Of a stretch of DNA of 64,000 nucleotides, positions 37,462-48,627 are shown in pieces. Where the stretch lies: assembly GCA_029449235.1 (NCBI GenBank), contig JANATG010000016.1:372001-436000 (forward strand), written 5' to 3'. The DNA is from Linnemannia schmuckeri. Its lineage: Eukaryota > Mortierellomycota > Mortierellomycetes > Mortierellales > Mortierellaceae. The notes below the pieces were generated by a model. The model ran no database searches. It saw nothing but the letters and a program-made list of their open reading frames with translations, and had not been told where the DNA came from. Positions within the stretch are counted from its first letter, which is position 1, and every line of letters starts with the position of its first letter. The position numbers were made by a program, and so were the translations under genes.

Positions 37462-40400
37462 AGAGCATCGCCAGCACCTGTGCCATGCCCTTCGCCCTAT
37501 TTTTAAAAAATCTTTGGGCTGAACCGTCCTCTTGGTACAAGTCCACCACAAGATCGTCAGCGCACCTACGACATCCTGACTGGTAATGCCATCCTGCTTT
37601 ACCTTGCACACGATGGAAAGTAACTCAAAGGAGTATTCGGGATCCTCTCGCGCGCGCTCGACTAACAACCATAAAATGTCTGGATCTTTGCCAAGGTGGA
37701 CTGCTTCCATAGGTTGTTGGTTGAGGCGAAGATGACAACGGTCAAAAAATATCGTCCACTTTATACGATGAAATATCAACTCTCGTCACTTTTTCTTCGT
37801 CTCTTGTTCTTTTGTGGATGTGGGTCAAGACGGACAGAAGAACGAGATAGTTGTGAGTAGACAGAAAAACTAGATGGTTGTGAGCAGACAGAAGGACTAG
37901 ATGGTTGCGAGTGGGCATCGAGGGAGCAATCTAACGCAAATGTATCGTAAACGAAGCGTGGTTTCTTGGACCCAAAACGAGGCTTGGAAGTCCTCGAGAG
38001 ATGGCAAGAGTAAAAATACTCGAGAAGCGACCGATGAATGAATCGATGCAAATTTCCAGTTCGTGTCAGTGGAGTTGCTTCCCGAAGAAGTGTAATGTCC
38101 CAATCCGGTCCGAAGAATGAGCACTTCCAGGTCCATTGATCGGTCCATTGCGAGTACTTGACAACCGGATTTCCATGTTGGTTCTCGTACATGGCAGCCG
38201 CAAGATCTAGCAGAAACATATTGGCGATCTTGTTGAGCCCGCCGTCGGCCAACATTTCCATGCTCTGAGCCGCCTCTCCACTCAAGTTCATGAATGTCAG
38301 TCGTTTTTTGTTGATTTCTATCCATTGATCGACAAACGTCCTGAAGAGTCGCAGGCGAGTTATCTCGATTTTTGTCAGATCAAGTCCCTGTACGACGATG
38401 TCTGGCAGAGTCCTTAGCGATAAGACCAATAGAAATGGATTCTAGACTAGACTCATCATATTCGGGATCGTCTCCAGTTTTTCCATGTAATCTTCGGCAG
38501 TCCAGACCGCTCTTCCGCCAAACAGTTCATGTGCCTCTGTTTCTTGCACACACTGTTCAACGTACTGTCTGATCTGACTGCTCGAAAAAGGAACGATCGT
38601 CGCTTCCTGAAAGAGGTGATGTAGGGGTGGTTTGTATGGGCTGATTGGTTGAGGTTGAAATAGGTTGTGATAGTCCTTGCGAATGTGGGGGCTCCTGCAA
38701 CTGATGATCGTCTTAGTGTCCCACTGTCCTGGACGGTTGAAGCAGTTGGTCAAGTGAAGGTTGACCGTGAGTCGCGCTTCGTCATATCCGTCGCAGATAA
38801 TAATAAACTGACAATTCTGCTTCATGTCCTTTACAGTTGACTCGGCAAAATCGTGTATTTTGAGACATTCTATAAATAACTCCTTTGACGGATTCTACAG
38901 ACTTGGTAGATGAATATATAAGGGAATGCGGTCCCCGTCTTTGTACGTCGTTCAAAGAGTGTGTTCGAGGTGGCGGTTGAAAGTCGATTTGCCGGACCCT
39001 GAATCATAGACAATCAGAAATACTTGTCGCTCGCTGTCCATAAACTGCTTGAGCTTGGCCATCAGAAAGAGCGACTCTTCGTCAGGTGCCTGGGGGTTGA
39101 CCTTGGCTTGATGAGGTATGTAGATAGTTTGATTGTGCTCGGCAAGACGTATAGTCTTGAGTCGATGGAAGTCATGCTCGATTGAAGGTCTCGAGCGAGC
39201 ACCGGCAAAAAGGGAGGATCTGGAATGCAGCCGAAGACGAATCAGTAAAGGATAAGGGCCTGGCAAAGAAACCCTGCCAATGTACTTGTTTGTCAAGTCA
39301 CCAATTAAGGCCGTGGCGAGTGACCGGAGAGATAGCTCAGCTTCCATCTCAATTCGGGTGATAATACCCATGATGATACTCCTCGTATCGGTCTTCAAGA
39401 CCCGCGATCCATTACTCCTATACACCTTGCCCAGAAACGTAACGGCCTGTCTTCGGATTTCTATATCCCAAACTGGATCCATTGCCATCTCTCCCAGCAA
39501 CTAAAACACTCCAAGCTGGAATTCGGGTTCGTAACGACATGGAGTCTCATAGAATACGCGCTTGAAATCGGCAAGGCGACCTTCTCGGATGAACACATGT
39601 GCTCTCTGGATGATCGGGTACCACGCTCGCTTGGCTCCTGACCGAAAGCCCTCCAACATTATGTCTTCAACTTCCTCACCTCCTGTTCGAAGCGCATGCG
39701 CTCCCTTCACTTCACCCTTCACAATATCGCATGCTTGTCGCACATCTTGACCCAACACCCGCAGTCCATTGAAGAGACCACCAGAGTTCAACTTGAACGC
39801 ATTAGTGATTTCTAGGCGACCTTGTTCGATCTTTCTCCAAACCGCACAACTGCATGCAAAGGTGTCTCGGCGTCACTCACGTACTGGAGAGCTTGCCAGG
39901 CGTACGTACCCTGCATCTTGAGGTACGGATCGGAACTTTCCTTGAAGTTGGCTAGTAGTTCTGAAAGCAAGCGGTGGTCCTCTGTGCGGCTGAGGCATTG
40001 ATCACTGCCATCAATCATCGCATCGAGAACTCGGGAGATAGCGGCGGATAATTGGCAATGTGTTCCAGTGCTGGGTGCTCCACTTTTTCCGATGCCTCGA
40101 AGGCGTCCCGGAATCGGCATCGCAAGGCGCGCAGGATCTTGGCAAAGTCGTCGTCGACAAGATGCCCTGATGGTGTTGACTGGAGGAACTTCACCACACT
40201 CCGCAAGAGATCGATGTCCGTCAATTTTTCTTACTCCATTTGCTTAACCAAAAATGAGAGAACTCTGCCAAAGTCGCTCCGTTTCATAATCGATCCGAGT
40301 AAGACTATCTCGGCAATAGATTCTTCATCCTTGCACGACTTATTCAGGAAGTCACCGACAGTCTGAGCTATTAGACGCCGAATATGTGCCTGCTCAATTG

Positions 40401-41001
40401 GGTCCTTCTCCACGGCAGCTTTCCACGCCTTCTCATCCTCATCGAGAACCAGCTGCTGTATATCATCACCCATGGTGCTAAGTAGTCCTAAAATAGGTGG
40501 CGACGATGCAGCACTCATGGACAACAAATTCTGAGCGAATGCGTGCTGGATTATTGAACTGTAGCGATGTCCTAGCTTGGGTAATGATACTCGGAAGACT
40601 GGTTTGGCAATATTGTAAGGGAATATCAACTGGGTGGATTGTTCAATATTGAAAGAATAGGCCTGGCGTCCTCACTCGAGTCAGTCCTGCCAGTTGTTGA
40701 TGCAGAATGCAAAGTGTTGATAGCCGAGGGCTCAATTGTTGGGTGGGAGCTTCCCGATAATAAGGTGACTGGTGGATGATTTCCCTGAAGAGATTGGTGT
40801 GTCGTTACTGGCAGCCTCAATGTCGAAGAAGCAGAAGAAGTCCACGAGGTTGGCATTAATGTCATTAACGGCATCGGCCAAGGTGCAATTCCCCGCAGAA
40901 GAAGGCTGAGGTGGTTCGTAAGTGAAGCTCCTGAATTGTCTATATATGGGTTCCATATCGGCTCCTGTAGGAGGATCTTTTCGTTTGAGGTTGTTGGCCA
41001 T
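37462..41001 (-). pseudogene. STAND/NACHT-type P-loop NTPase gene, copy B (decayed)
   Basis: The start is probably at 41001 (MANNLKRKDPPTGADMEP). Coding pieces follow in order: 40732-41001, 40626-40780 in a shifted frame, 40231-40629 (DEKAWKAAVEKDPIEQAH, matching copy A), 39812-40224, 39501-39791, 38952-39500, 38442-38825 (QFIIICDGYDEARLTV and GQWDTKTIISCRS), 37776-38429 (FIHRSLLEYFYSCHL) and 37462-37779. The Walker A region reads YDSGSGKST, with the first glycine of GxxGxGK(S/T) changed. Frameshifts near 40780 and 40627 and stops near 38885-38910, 38443 and 39500 break it. It is longer and better preserved than copy A. Function when intact: an NLR-like signalling ATPase with N-terminal ARM/HEAT-like repeats. 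Confidence 0.78.
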
Positions 41002-42590
41002 CCTGACTGAGCTAAAGAAAAAAGTGAAGTTGACCACTTGTAAGTTGTTTACTACAACAAATAGAATAACCCAAGCGAGAGAAAAATAATTAATAGGCAT
41101 CACTCTTACCTCTTTGGGCCACTAGCGACCGAGCCGTAGCGTGAAAGTCAAAAAGGGGATGGAGTGTGTATGTATGTGTTTCCCTAGGCTCTGGTTGGAG
41201 AAGAGAAAGGGTTTAAAAAAAAAGTTCAAGAGAGACGACTGTTGTCGTGTTTTAGAACTAGGCAAGAAAAAGAACGACGTCCATTTTTTCAGTGTTCTCA
41301 TGCGTACAGGGCTTACCGAGGACGAACGAAGTGCCGCTGTCTCTTTGAAGAACCGGCAGTGCCTGTGGTGAAAAGTTGATATTAATGTCAAGTCGTGTTT
41401 GCCGTTTTCAATCTGAGTGTGGAGCGAAATAGGGAAAGAGGTGAAAGAGGACGAGTGTGAGATGGAGACAAGAAAGAGTAAGTCGTTTGGTGGGGTGAAT
41501 GGACGAAGGGATGTGAATGAACGAGATGGGCTACGAAGACGACGAAGGAAGTCTTACGTCCATTATCCGAGCAAACGAGCCATGTCTGTGCCCTCCCAGC
41601 CCTCCCTTTAGTTTAGTTTTTCTTTCTTCTTTTCTTTCCTTCGTGCTCGATCAGAGATAGTATGCAGAGATCGACGCAAGTTTCCTTTTTATATTCTCTT
41701 TTAGTTTAGTTTCTCGAGTGCAACCAATAGAAGATTGATTACACAGACATGGCTCGTCTGCCCAGGATGGATAATGGAATGTGAATGAGCGGGGTGGAAT
41801 GTGAATGCAGATGGAAGAAATAAGAAGAGATGTTAGTAAGGAGAAGAAAGTGAATGGGGGCTGAGGTAGAGAGAGAGGAAAGTAAAAGAGCGATAACGGA
41901 TGGCCTTGTGACTTCAGTCTTCGCCCTTTTTTTGTACGCCTGTCACTTCACGATGTTGTCGTCCCTCTTCCCCTCCTTCCATCTTCCTTGTTGAGTCGTT
42001 GCAGCATGTCCGATTTCCACACGGGGCTGAAATACATAAATTTTCATAATGCCCCTGGCTCGAGGACCAAGAGGGGTTGAATGGGAGATGGCGACGACAT
42101 TTGCTTGCCCAATCCCTGAAGCCAGTTTTTCTTTCTTACTTCGCCACACATTCCTTGCTCAGAAATCATACCTTTTCCAGGTGCCACAGTCGAGTGAGAC
42201 AGACTTTGCTCATCACCTACAGACACGACCAGACTGTTTAATCGAGTTCCATTATCTCTCCTTTCACCAGCTTAGCACTGCCGTTGGATCAAGTTCCTTC
42301 CCTTTGTTGCCACCGCATAAAGTACATCAAAGAGGCCTTGTCTCTTTTTCTCTCTTGCTGCCATTGAATCACTCCTTCCCTTCGTTGCCACCACAAAAAT
42401 TACACCCAAGAAACCTGTCCTCTTCTATCTCTGCACTGCCCCACCCACACCTATATAAACAAGCTGTCATCTTGCAAATATTTCAACAACAAACCACAGC
42501 GACTCCTTCCCCTTCCAACTTTCCCTTATCCTCCTCCTTCTCTTCCTCCTCTTTCCCTCCCATACACCCACCTCTCAATAAGAACGTGCA
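41002..42590. other. Intergenic region, including the leader of the F-box gene
   Basis: No gene recognised at 41002-42040. Before 42591 the sequence is pyrimidine-rich, with an imperfect direct duplication of about 80 bp (42275-42345 and 42358-42430, sharing TTCCCTT(T/C)GTTGCCACC and AAAGTACA/AAATTACA). The CTATATAAA-type motif at about 42452 is a candidate TATA box about 135 bp before the start codon. Confidence 0.45.
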
Positions 42591-44594
42591 ATGTCAGAAA
42601 CAACGCTCCTAACCCTCCCTCCTGAGACCCTCTTCCAAATCCTCACCTACCTAACTCGTCCTGACCTCTGCGCCTCCGTCCTTGTTTCCCGCGCCTGGTC
42701 CACAACCTTCACCCCCCACCTCTGGTCCAACCTCCAACTCCGTGCGGTTCCACGGCAACCCCCAAGAGACCATCACTGGGACGTTTTACACGACCAACGG
42801 GAGCCTTGGTTCATGAAACTCAAACGCAGCATCCTTGCTGGTGGACTCGCCAGGAATGGACATCTTGTCAGAACGTTTGTGTGTGGATATTATGGCGCTG
42901 TCGAGTTGTTGGCAGAGTATGGGGGGACGTGTGTTGGGTTGAAGGAGTTGGCGGTCGGATCTGAGGTGGACCCAGGTGTGCCATTTTCTGAGACGATGCC
43001 GGATATGGACCTGACCCCGCTGGTCACTGTACTGGAGAGGAATAGCCAGCTCCGACGGGTCAAATTGATTGGAAGGATGTTGGATGAAAGGCATCCTGGG
43101 TTTGGGAAGCTGTTGAGAGCTATTCCAGCGAGCGTTGAGGATTTGGAGTTGAAGAAGTGGGATTTGCTGCGTGGTAAGCGCAAGTTTCATTTCCAGATTG
43201 CAAACGACATTGCAAACGGCATCCAGAGTGACAAAGACGACGACAAGGACGGTGGATATGTTTCCAACACTGAGGAGATTGGATACGATGCAGCGACATC
43301 CCCGCGGTTCCCTCGCCTCAAGCGATTGGCGTTGCACAGCTATGGCGTCGATATCAACAAACGAACACTGGAGTACGTCTTGACCCACAGCCCCAACCTG
43401 GAAACACTCCGCCTCCAAGACTCTGGGCAACCTATCCCACTCAAGTTCTTAACACAGCTCCTCTCTCTCCACTGCCCTCGTCTCATCAACCTACACGTCT
43501 TGGACTGGCACACGCTTCTGGACGCCGAGTTGGCAGGCTTGTTGGACGTCTGTAAGGCCGGGTGGAGAATTCTAGGTCTTCCACAGAATTATTACTACGA
43601 GCATCATTTTGGACCATTGTCGACTGCTGCTTTACTTCGACATGCTCCAACGCTTGAGAATGTGCGTCTGGACGGATCTTGGCGACTGCCGAGTATCACT
43701 ATGCAGCAGCTGTTGAGCTCTGCGCCCAACCTGAAGCGGCTAGACGCAATAAGCAAGGACCGATCTTACAGCTGCAATTTCAATATGGATGCACAGGACA
43801 TTGTCAATGGAGCCGATTGGGTGTGTACAGGTAAGGAGATATGAGTTCTGCGTCAAGGAGGCTGAATTCCGGTTGATTTTTTTTTTGGCGCCCACATTGT
43901 CCATTGGATCATGAAATAGCATGGAAAAGTGGAGCAAGCTGTATTACGCACTAGCCTATGGGCATAACAACTCATGATGTAGAAATATCGACAATCTCCC
44001 TGTAGCTCTAACAAAACCGCCTCTACTTTTATTTATATTGAAAAAGGCCTCGGGTCCCTCAAGATCCAGATCGGAGGTATTCCACGCCCAGATATCAAGA
44101 CCCATATGAATGGCCGCCCCTTTGACGCTCCACAAGACCTCCTCCACCAAAGCACCACCACCATGACTGCCAGCCGAGCGATCCAACACAAAGTCTACAC
44201 ACAACTCTCTCGCCTCACTAACCTTCGCCAACTCATCCTGGGCCACGACGACGTCGAGCGCGAGAACGGCTGTGAGGAACGCGAAGCACACTCGGAGGGA
44301 GAGTATTACGAACGCAAGGCCACCATCGAGAACGGTTATCAGTACGAATGTCTTGAGATGACGCTCGATAGTGGACTGGGGCTGTTGGGGTCTCTGAAGG
44401 GGTTGAGGAAGTTAGAGATAGACGCGATGGCACTTGGTGAGTGGAGTGCGGAAGGGAGGGAGAGAGACGAGAGGTGGAAGGAGGAGAATTGGCGAGAGTT
44501 GGAGAGGCATATTTGGATGGAGTGGGAGCGGAGGGTGGAGAAGAAGTATAGCGATCATTTTTGGTTCCACCTTGGATACCTCTCCTACTATTAA
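42591..44594 (+). CDS. F-box / leucine-rich repeat protein
   Basis: Two exons, 42591-43830 and 44047-44594, joined by a GTAAGG...AAAAAG intron of 216 bp in phase 1; the protein has 595 residues. The F-box lies at about residues 5-45 (LLTLPPETLFQILTYL, then SVLVSRAWSTTF and HLWSNL). It would bind Skp1 in an SCF ubiquitin ligase. The remainder has leucine-rich repeat spacing (LKRLALHSYGVDINKRT, LETLRLQDSG, LINLHVLDW), ending in a charged, Glu-rich tail. The junction gives WVCTGLGSLKIQIGGIPRPD, which restores a continuous fold across the intron. Substrate unknown. A plausible intact gene, unlike the broken F-box gene at the window's left end. Confidence 0.8.
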
Positions 44595-46287
44595 GTAGTG
44601 TTGATGCAAAAGAAGTTCATGTACAGAAATGAAGAAATATTGGAGTGACGCAGGTGCTGGCGACACGAGGTCGTCGGTGATGTTCTTGTGTTTGTATGGC
44701 TTTATTATTAAGAATGTGAGTACGGCATAGCATGTCCAATTAGTATAATGAAAGAAAGAGAGAAGAAAGGACGCTGAACAAAAGGCGGGAAACAAAAAAA
44801 AAAGTGACAAGGAGAAGGACCGGTTGTTCCTGAAAGACAAGGGGAGTTAATCATCAGGCAATGATGATGAGGCACGGAGCACCAACAAGAGGGTTTAGTA
44901 AGGTGTAGCCAATCACGGGGCGACAATCAGCCACAATGACGACATTTGGCTAACCTGCGTCTCAAACCCTTGCTTCCATCTCAAGGGGCTTTTCTCTTTG
45001 CTTAGCTTCGCTTTGCTTTGTCAAGAGAGAGAGGATGAGTAAGGTTATGTGGATTGCGTAGGAAGACAGGGAAAGAGGAGGGAAGGGAAAGAAGAGCGCC
45101 ATGGTTAAGAAGATCATCAATGCGAGTGATGAAATATCAGATGGATTTGTTTGTTTTATGTCGGCTGTCTTTGTGAGTTTGCCGTTTTGGTTAGAGACAA
45201 AGTATGTATGAGAAAAAAGAGGTGCATGGCAGAGAACAGAGAAAGAGGAAGACATATGGATGTGACCAATCAGATAACCCCAATAGAATTATTAAGCATA
45301 TTATTTTGGTTAAGGGTCTCCACCATTCAAATTGGACTAGCAACTTTTTTCTTGTATGTCTTCACTTGAAATAGCATCAGAGGGAAGAAGGGGTTCTGTG
45401 TAAAAAGGAAAGGGAAGTACATTTACTGAAGGAAAATAGAACAGAGCAGAAAGTAGATACTCCCTCAGTTTCAAAGGAAAGATTCGTTAAGGGACAAGAA
45501 AACAAATGGAAAAAAAGACAAAAAGTGGGAGAGCAAGGACGTATTTATACGGGAGCTGCGGTGAATGGGTGAATGGTGAATGGTGGGGCTTTATCGATAA
45601 CGATGAAAAAAAAAGTTTTCGGTATGTGAAGTATGGACGCCGCACTTGATTTTTTTCTCTCTAATTTTTTTTTCCACTTCTTGACAAGGAAGAAAGAACA
45701 TGGAAGAAAAAGGGAGAGAAAGGGCGTATATCTGCGCAGCTGCTCCTGTTCGTCAACCACTTCTCCTTGTTGCTGGTGAAGAGGGAGAAGGGATATACTT
45801 CGTCATTGACGATGGATTGGACGTCAATGAACATCCAGAAAGAAAAGCACAAGCCAGCCCGCCATGAATGAATGAAGAGGACAAGAGAGAAGGAGCGTGT
45901 GTGTCCAAGTGGACGTAAGATATTTTACGCCAATGGATTGAGAAAGCTGCACGGCACTACTGCGTCGTCACTTTTTCATATAATCCTTTGGGAACTGTTC
46001 TTGTCTCTTTGCGCCTCTTCCCTCTTCTTTTCTCACTTTTGTCCCTTTGTCCCTTTGTTCGTCACTCCTATCGATCCTTCTTCTTCCTCTTGCCCTTTTT
46101 GCTTCTTATCCTTCATATTCCTACATCACACATCACATACCACACACCCAACACACCCAACACACCCCTCCTCTTCTCTCTTTTCGATTGTCTTCTCCTT
46201 ATACTCTCCTCCTCCTCCTTTCTCCGACTCATTTACTCAAACTCCTCAGCCCGCCAACCTTCCCTCATCTTACACACACAAGTAGCC
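44595..46287. other. Intergenic region, 1.7 kb
   Basis: No gene recognised. Downstream of the F-box gene are purine-rich stretches and T-runs. The final 300 bp before the bZIP start are strongly pyrimidine-rich with CACACCCAACACACCC repeats (about 46140-46170), probably the bZIP leader and promoter. Confidence 0.45.
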
Positions 46288-48627
46288 ATGTCGCTGGAAC
46301 AACACCACGCTAACTCATATTCGACCTTGCTCGAGGACAAGGACTGGGCCCAGATCCTCAGCAACAACCCCGAGGCCCAGGACTTACTCTCGACAGCCAT
46401 TGCTCACCATGACCAATACCGTGAAGAGGACCCCATGAAGCGAAAAGGCAACCTCTCCCATCTCCAGTCCTGTAAGTTTCATTGGAGTATTTTGCGAAAG
46501 AACAAGGTGCGAGGAAAAAGGAGAGTGTCTTCCCAGACTTTCTAGTGTGTGTGTACAGAGAGAGAGAAAGAGAGAGGGCGCCGTGGGTTTATTTGTTGCC
46601 GGTGTGAGAGGCAATTTTTGCCTCCCGTTTCCCCGCCTAAACGGTATATTGTGTACGGATATGCGTACCAACCGATCCCCATTGACAATTGCTTCCTGCT
46701 CAACTTACTGACACTCACCCCATTGTCATATTGTACATATTAGCGGTCTCATATGCAAACAGCAATCAGCAAGTACACAACTCGGACGGCGACAACAGTT
46801 CGGGTGAGTCTACTATGAAGACCCATTTTTTATTATTCGGTGCACCCATGACCCACTTGGTCAGCAACCAGCCAGAAAAGAGTCGCCGGCGGTCAATGAG
46901 GATAATCTAATTGATCGATCGACAGACACCTTCCGTCCCAGTTGTAGTAGTACTATACCGTACTGACAGTGGCAGTTGTGCTTACCCATGTCCTCTTCTT
47001 CCCTTTCCTTCCCTTCCTCTCCATCCATCACCTCTTCCTCTTCCTTCTTCAATCCCAATGCCCTGCTTTCCTCCTTTCCTATCCTTTTTTCCCACCTTCT
47101 TATCTATACGCCATGTCGATATCGCTGGGTAATCTTTCCCTCGTCCAGATGAAGGTCACTCTCCCGGCGAGGGTAAACCCGCTCCCAAGAAAGCCGGTCG
47201 CAAGCCTTTAACCACCGAGCCCACCAACAAGCGCAAGGTAAATATTGCTGACTTTAAGACTTCTACCGCTGCCTCTTTAGTCACCTTACCTTCCTGTCAC
47301 TAATCTAATTACTATGGCACCGTGAACTTAATAGGCGCAGAACAGAGCGGCACAGCGCGCGTTCCGTGATAGGAAGGAACGCTATGTCAAGTCGTTGGAG
47401 GATCGCATCAAGGAACTCGAGGAACTCAATCCAGGCAAGACCGACTCCAAGCTGGCCGAGGAGAACCTGAACCTCAAGGTCCTTGTCCAGAAACTCGAGA
47501 CCGAGAACTACTTCCTCAAGGAGCAGGCCTTCACTTTCGATTTCCCCATCGCCCAACCAGGACTCTACAACATCGCCAAGGGCACTAGCAGCTCCAGTTC
47601 AGAACAGTCATCCCCCAGCCCTGTATCACAACCCATCAACAACCCTACTCCTACTGCAACCGCGTCGACCAAGAAGGCAGTACCCGCAGGAAAGTCCTCA
47701 TTCACAAGCACCAATGTCGCCAAGCCTCCAGCATACGACCAGCTCCCTTGGTCACCACCATCGTCGATTGGCGACAGTGTACCCAGCTCGCCATTGGAAA
47801 ACGTAGAGTCGACCCCCGAACCCGAATCGACTACCCCCAAGTCGACCTATGCCGATAACGCAGGAATTGTGCCCGGAGTCAGCACAAACACAAGCACGGC
47901 TTCTGCCCGAGATCTTGCTCTCTTTTCGTCACTGTTGGACGGTGCTGGTAATACCTACTCGGTTGTTCCTAACCTTGGGTCAAATACCACCACTACTAGC
48001 AGCCTGAGCGCGTACAGTCCGTCAACGGTTGCCAGCCATCCTAGCCCCGCCAGCACATTGATTGCCACATCTCAGCATTCTCCCTCGCCCACAATTGATG
48101 ACCTTGTCAACAACACGCCTCTGTTTGATGCTCACGGAAACATTACGTTCACGCCCACGACAACCAATTTGGGACTGCCTTCGTTGACCTACGAGCAGAC
48201 CCAGGCCTTGTTTACAGATTTCCGTGATCCCTCTGATCCCCGCGACTTTTTCGCGCCATTTGAGGATCATGTCGAAGCTGTGGCATTCCCTCCAGAGACG
48301 ATCGGCGGTCTTTTCAACGACCAGCTGTTCAACTACACCAGCTCGTTTGCGAACGTTGCTGCTACACCCGCACGAGAGGAGAGCCAAGAGTTCTTTGGCA
48401 AGGTCACCGAATCGACCAAGAAGGGTCTGCCGCCACTGGATGATAACGAGCGGGCACTCCCTTGCCCCGAGGTCTGGGAGCATATTGCCAAGCACCCCAA
48501 CTTTGACGATGCGGATATTGACGATCTGTGTGCGGAGATGAAGGCCAAGGCCAAGTGTTCGGGACATGGACCTGTTATCCCTGTCAAGGAAGTTACCAAC
48601 ATCATGAACCGGATGACGCAGCAGTAA
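46288..48627 (+). CDS. Yap1/Pap1-type bZIP transcription factor
   Basis: Exons 46288-46471, 46744-46803, 47149-47237 and 47335-48627; phases close to give 541 residues. The basic region is NRAAQRAFRDRKERYVKSLE (about 114-133), the AP-1/Yap signature, followed by a leucine-zipper heptad region to about 175. Residues 175-480 are Ser/Thr/Pro-rich activation sequence. The C-terminus is a PAP1-type cysteine-rich domain with ALPCPEVWEH, DLCAEMKAKAKCSGHGP and an embedded export-signal-like IDDLCAEM. In yeasts such factors drive oxidative-stress genes and are held in the nucleus when these cysteines oxidise. Here only three cysteines exist in the whole protein (488, 510, 519); the N-terminal cysteine cluster of Yap1 is missing. 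Confidence 0.9.

Noticed and set aside
42049..42612. 187-codon ORF upstream of the F-box gene
   Set aside because: Pyrimidine-rich leader sequence read as Ser/Leu/Pro; it overlaps the true start in another frame and has no family features.
45988..46287. N-terminal extension of the bZIP exon 1 ORF
   Set aside because: Leu/Ser/Pro low-complexity translation of a pyrimidine-rich leader; the Met at 46288 starts a normal acidic, soluble sequence.
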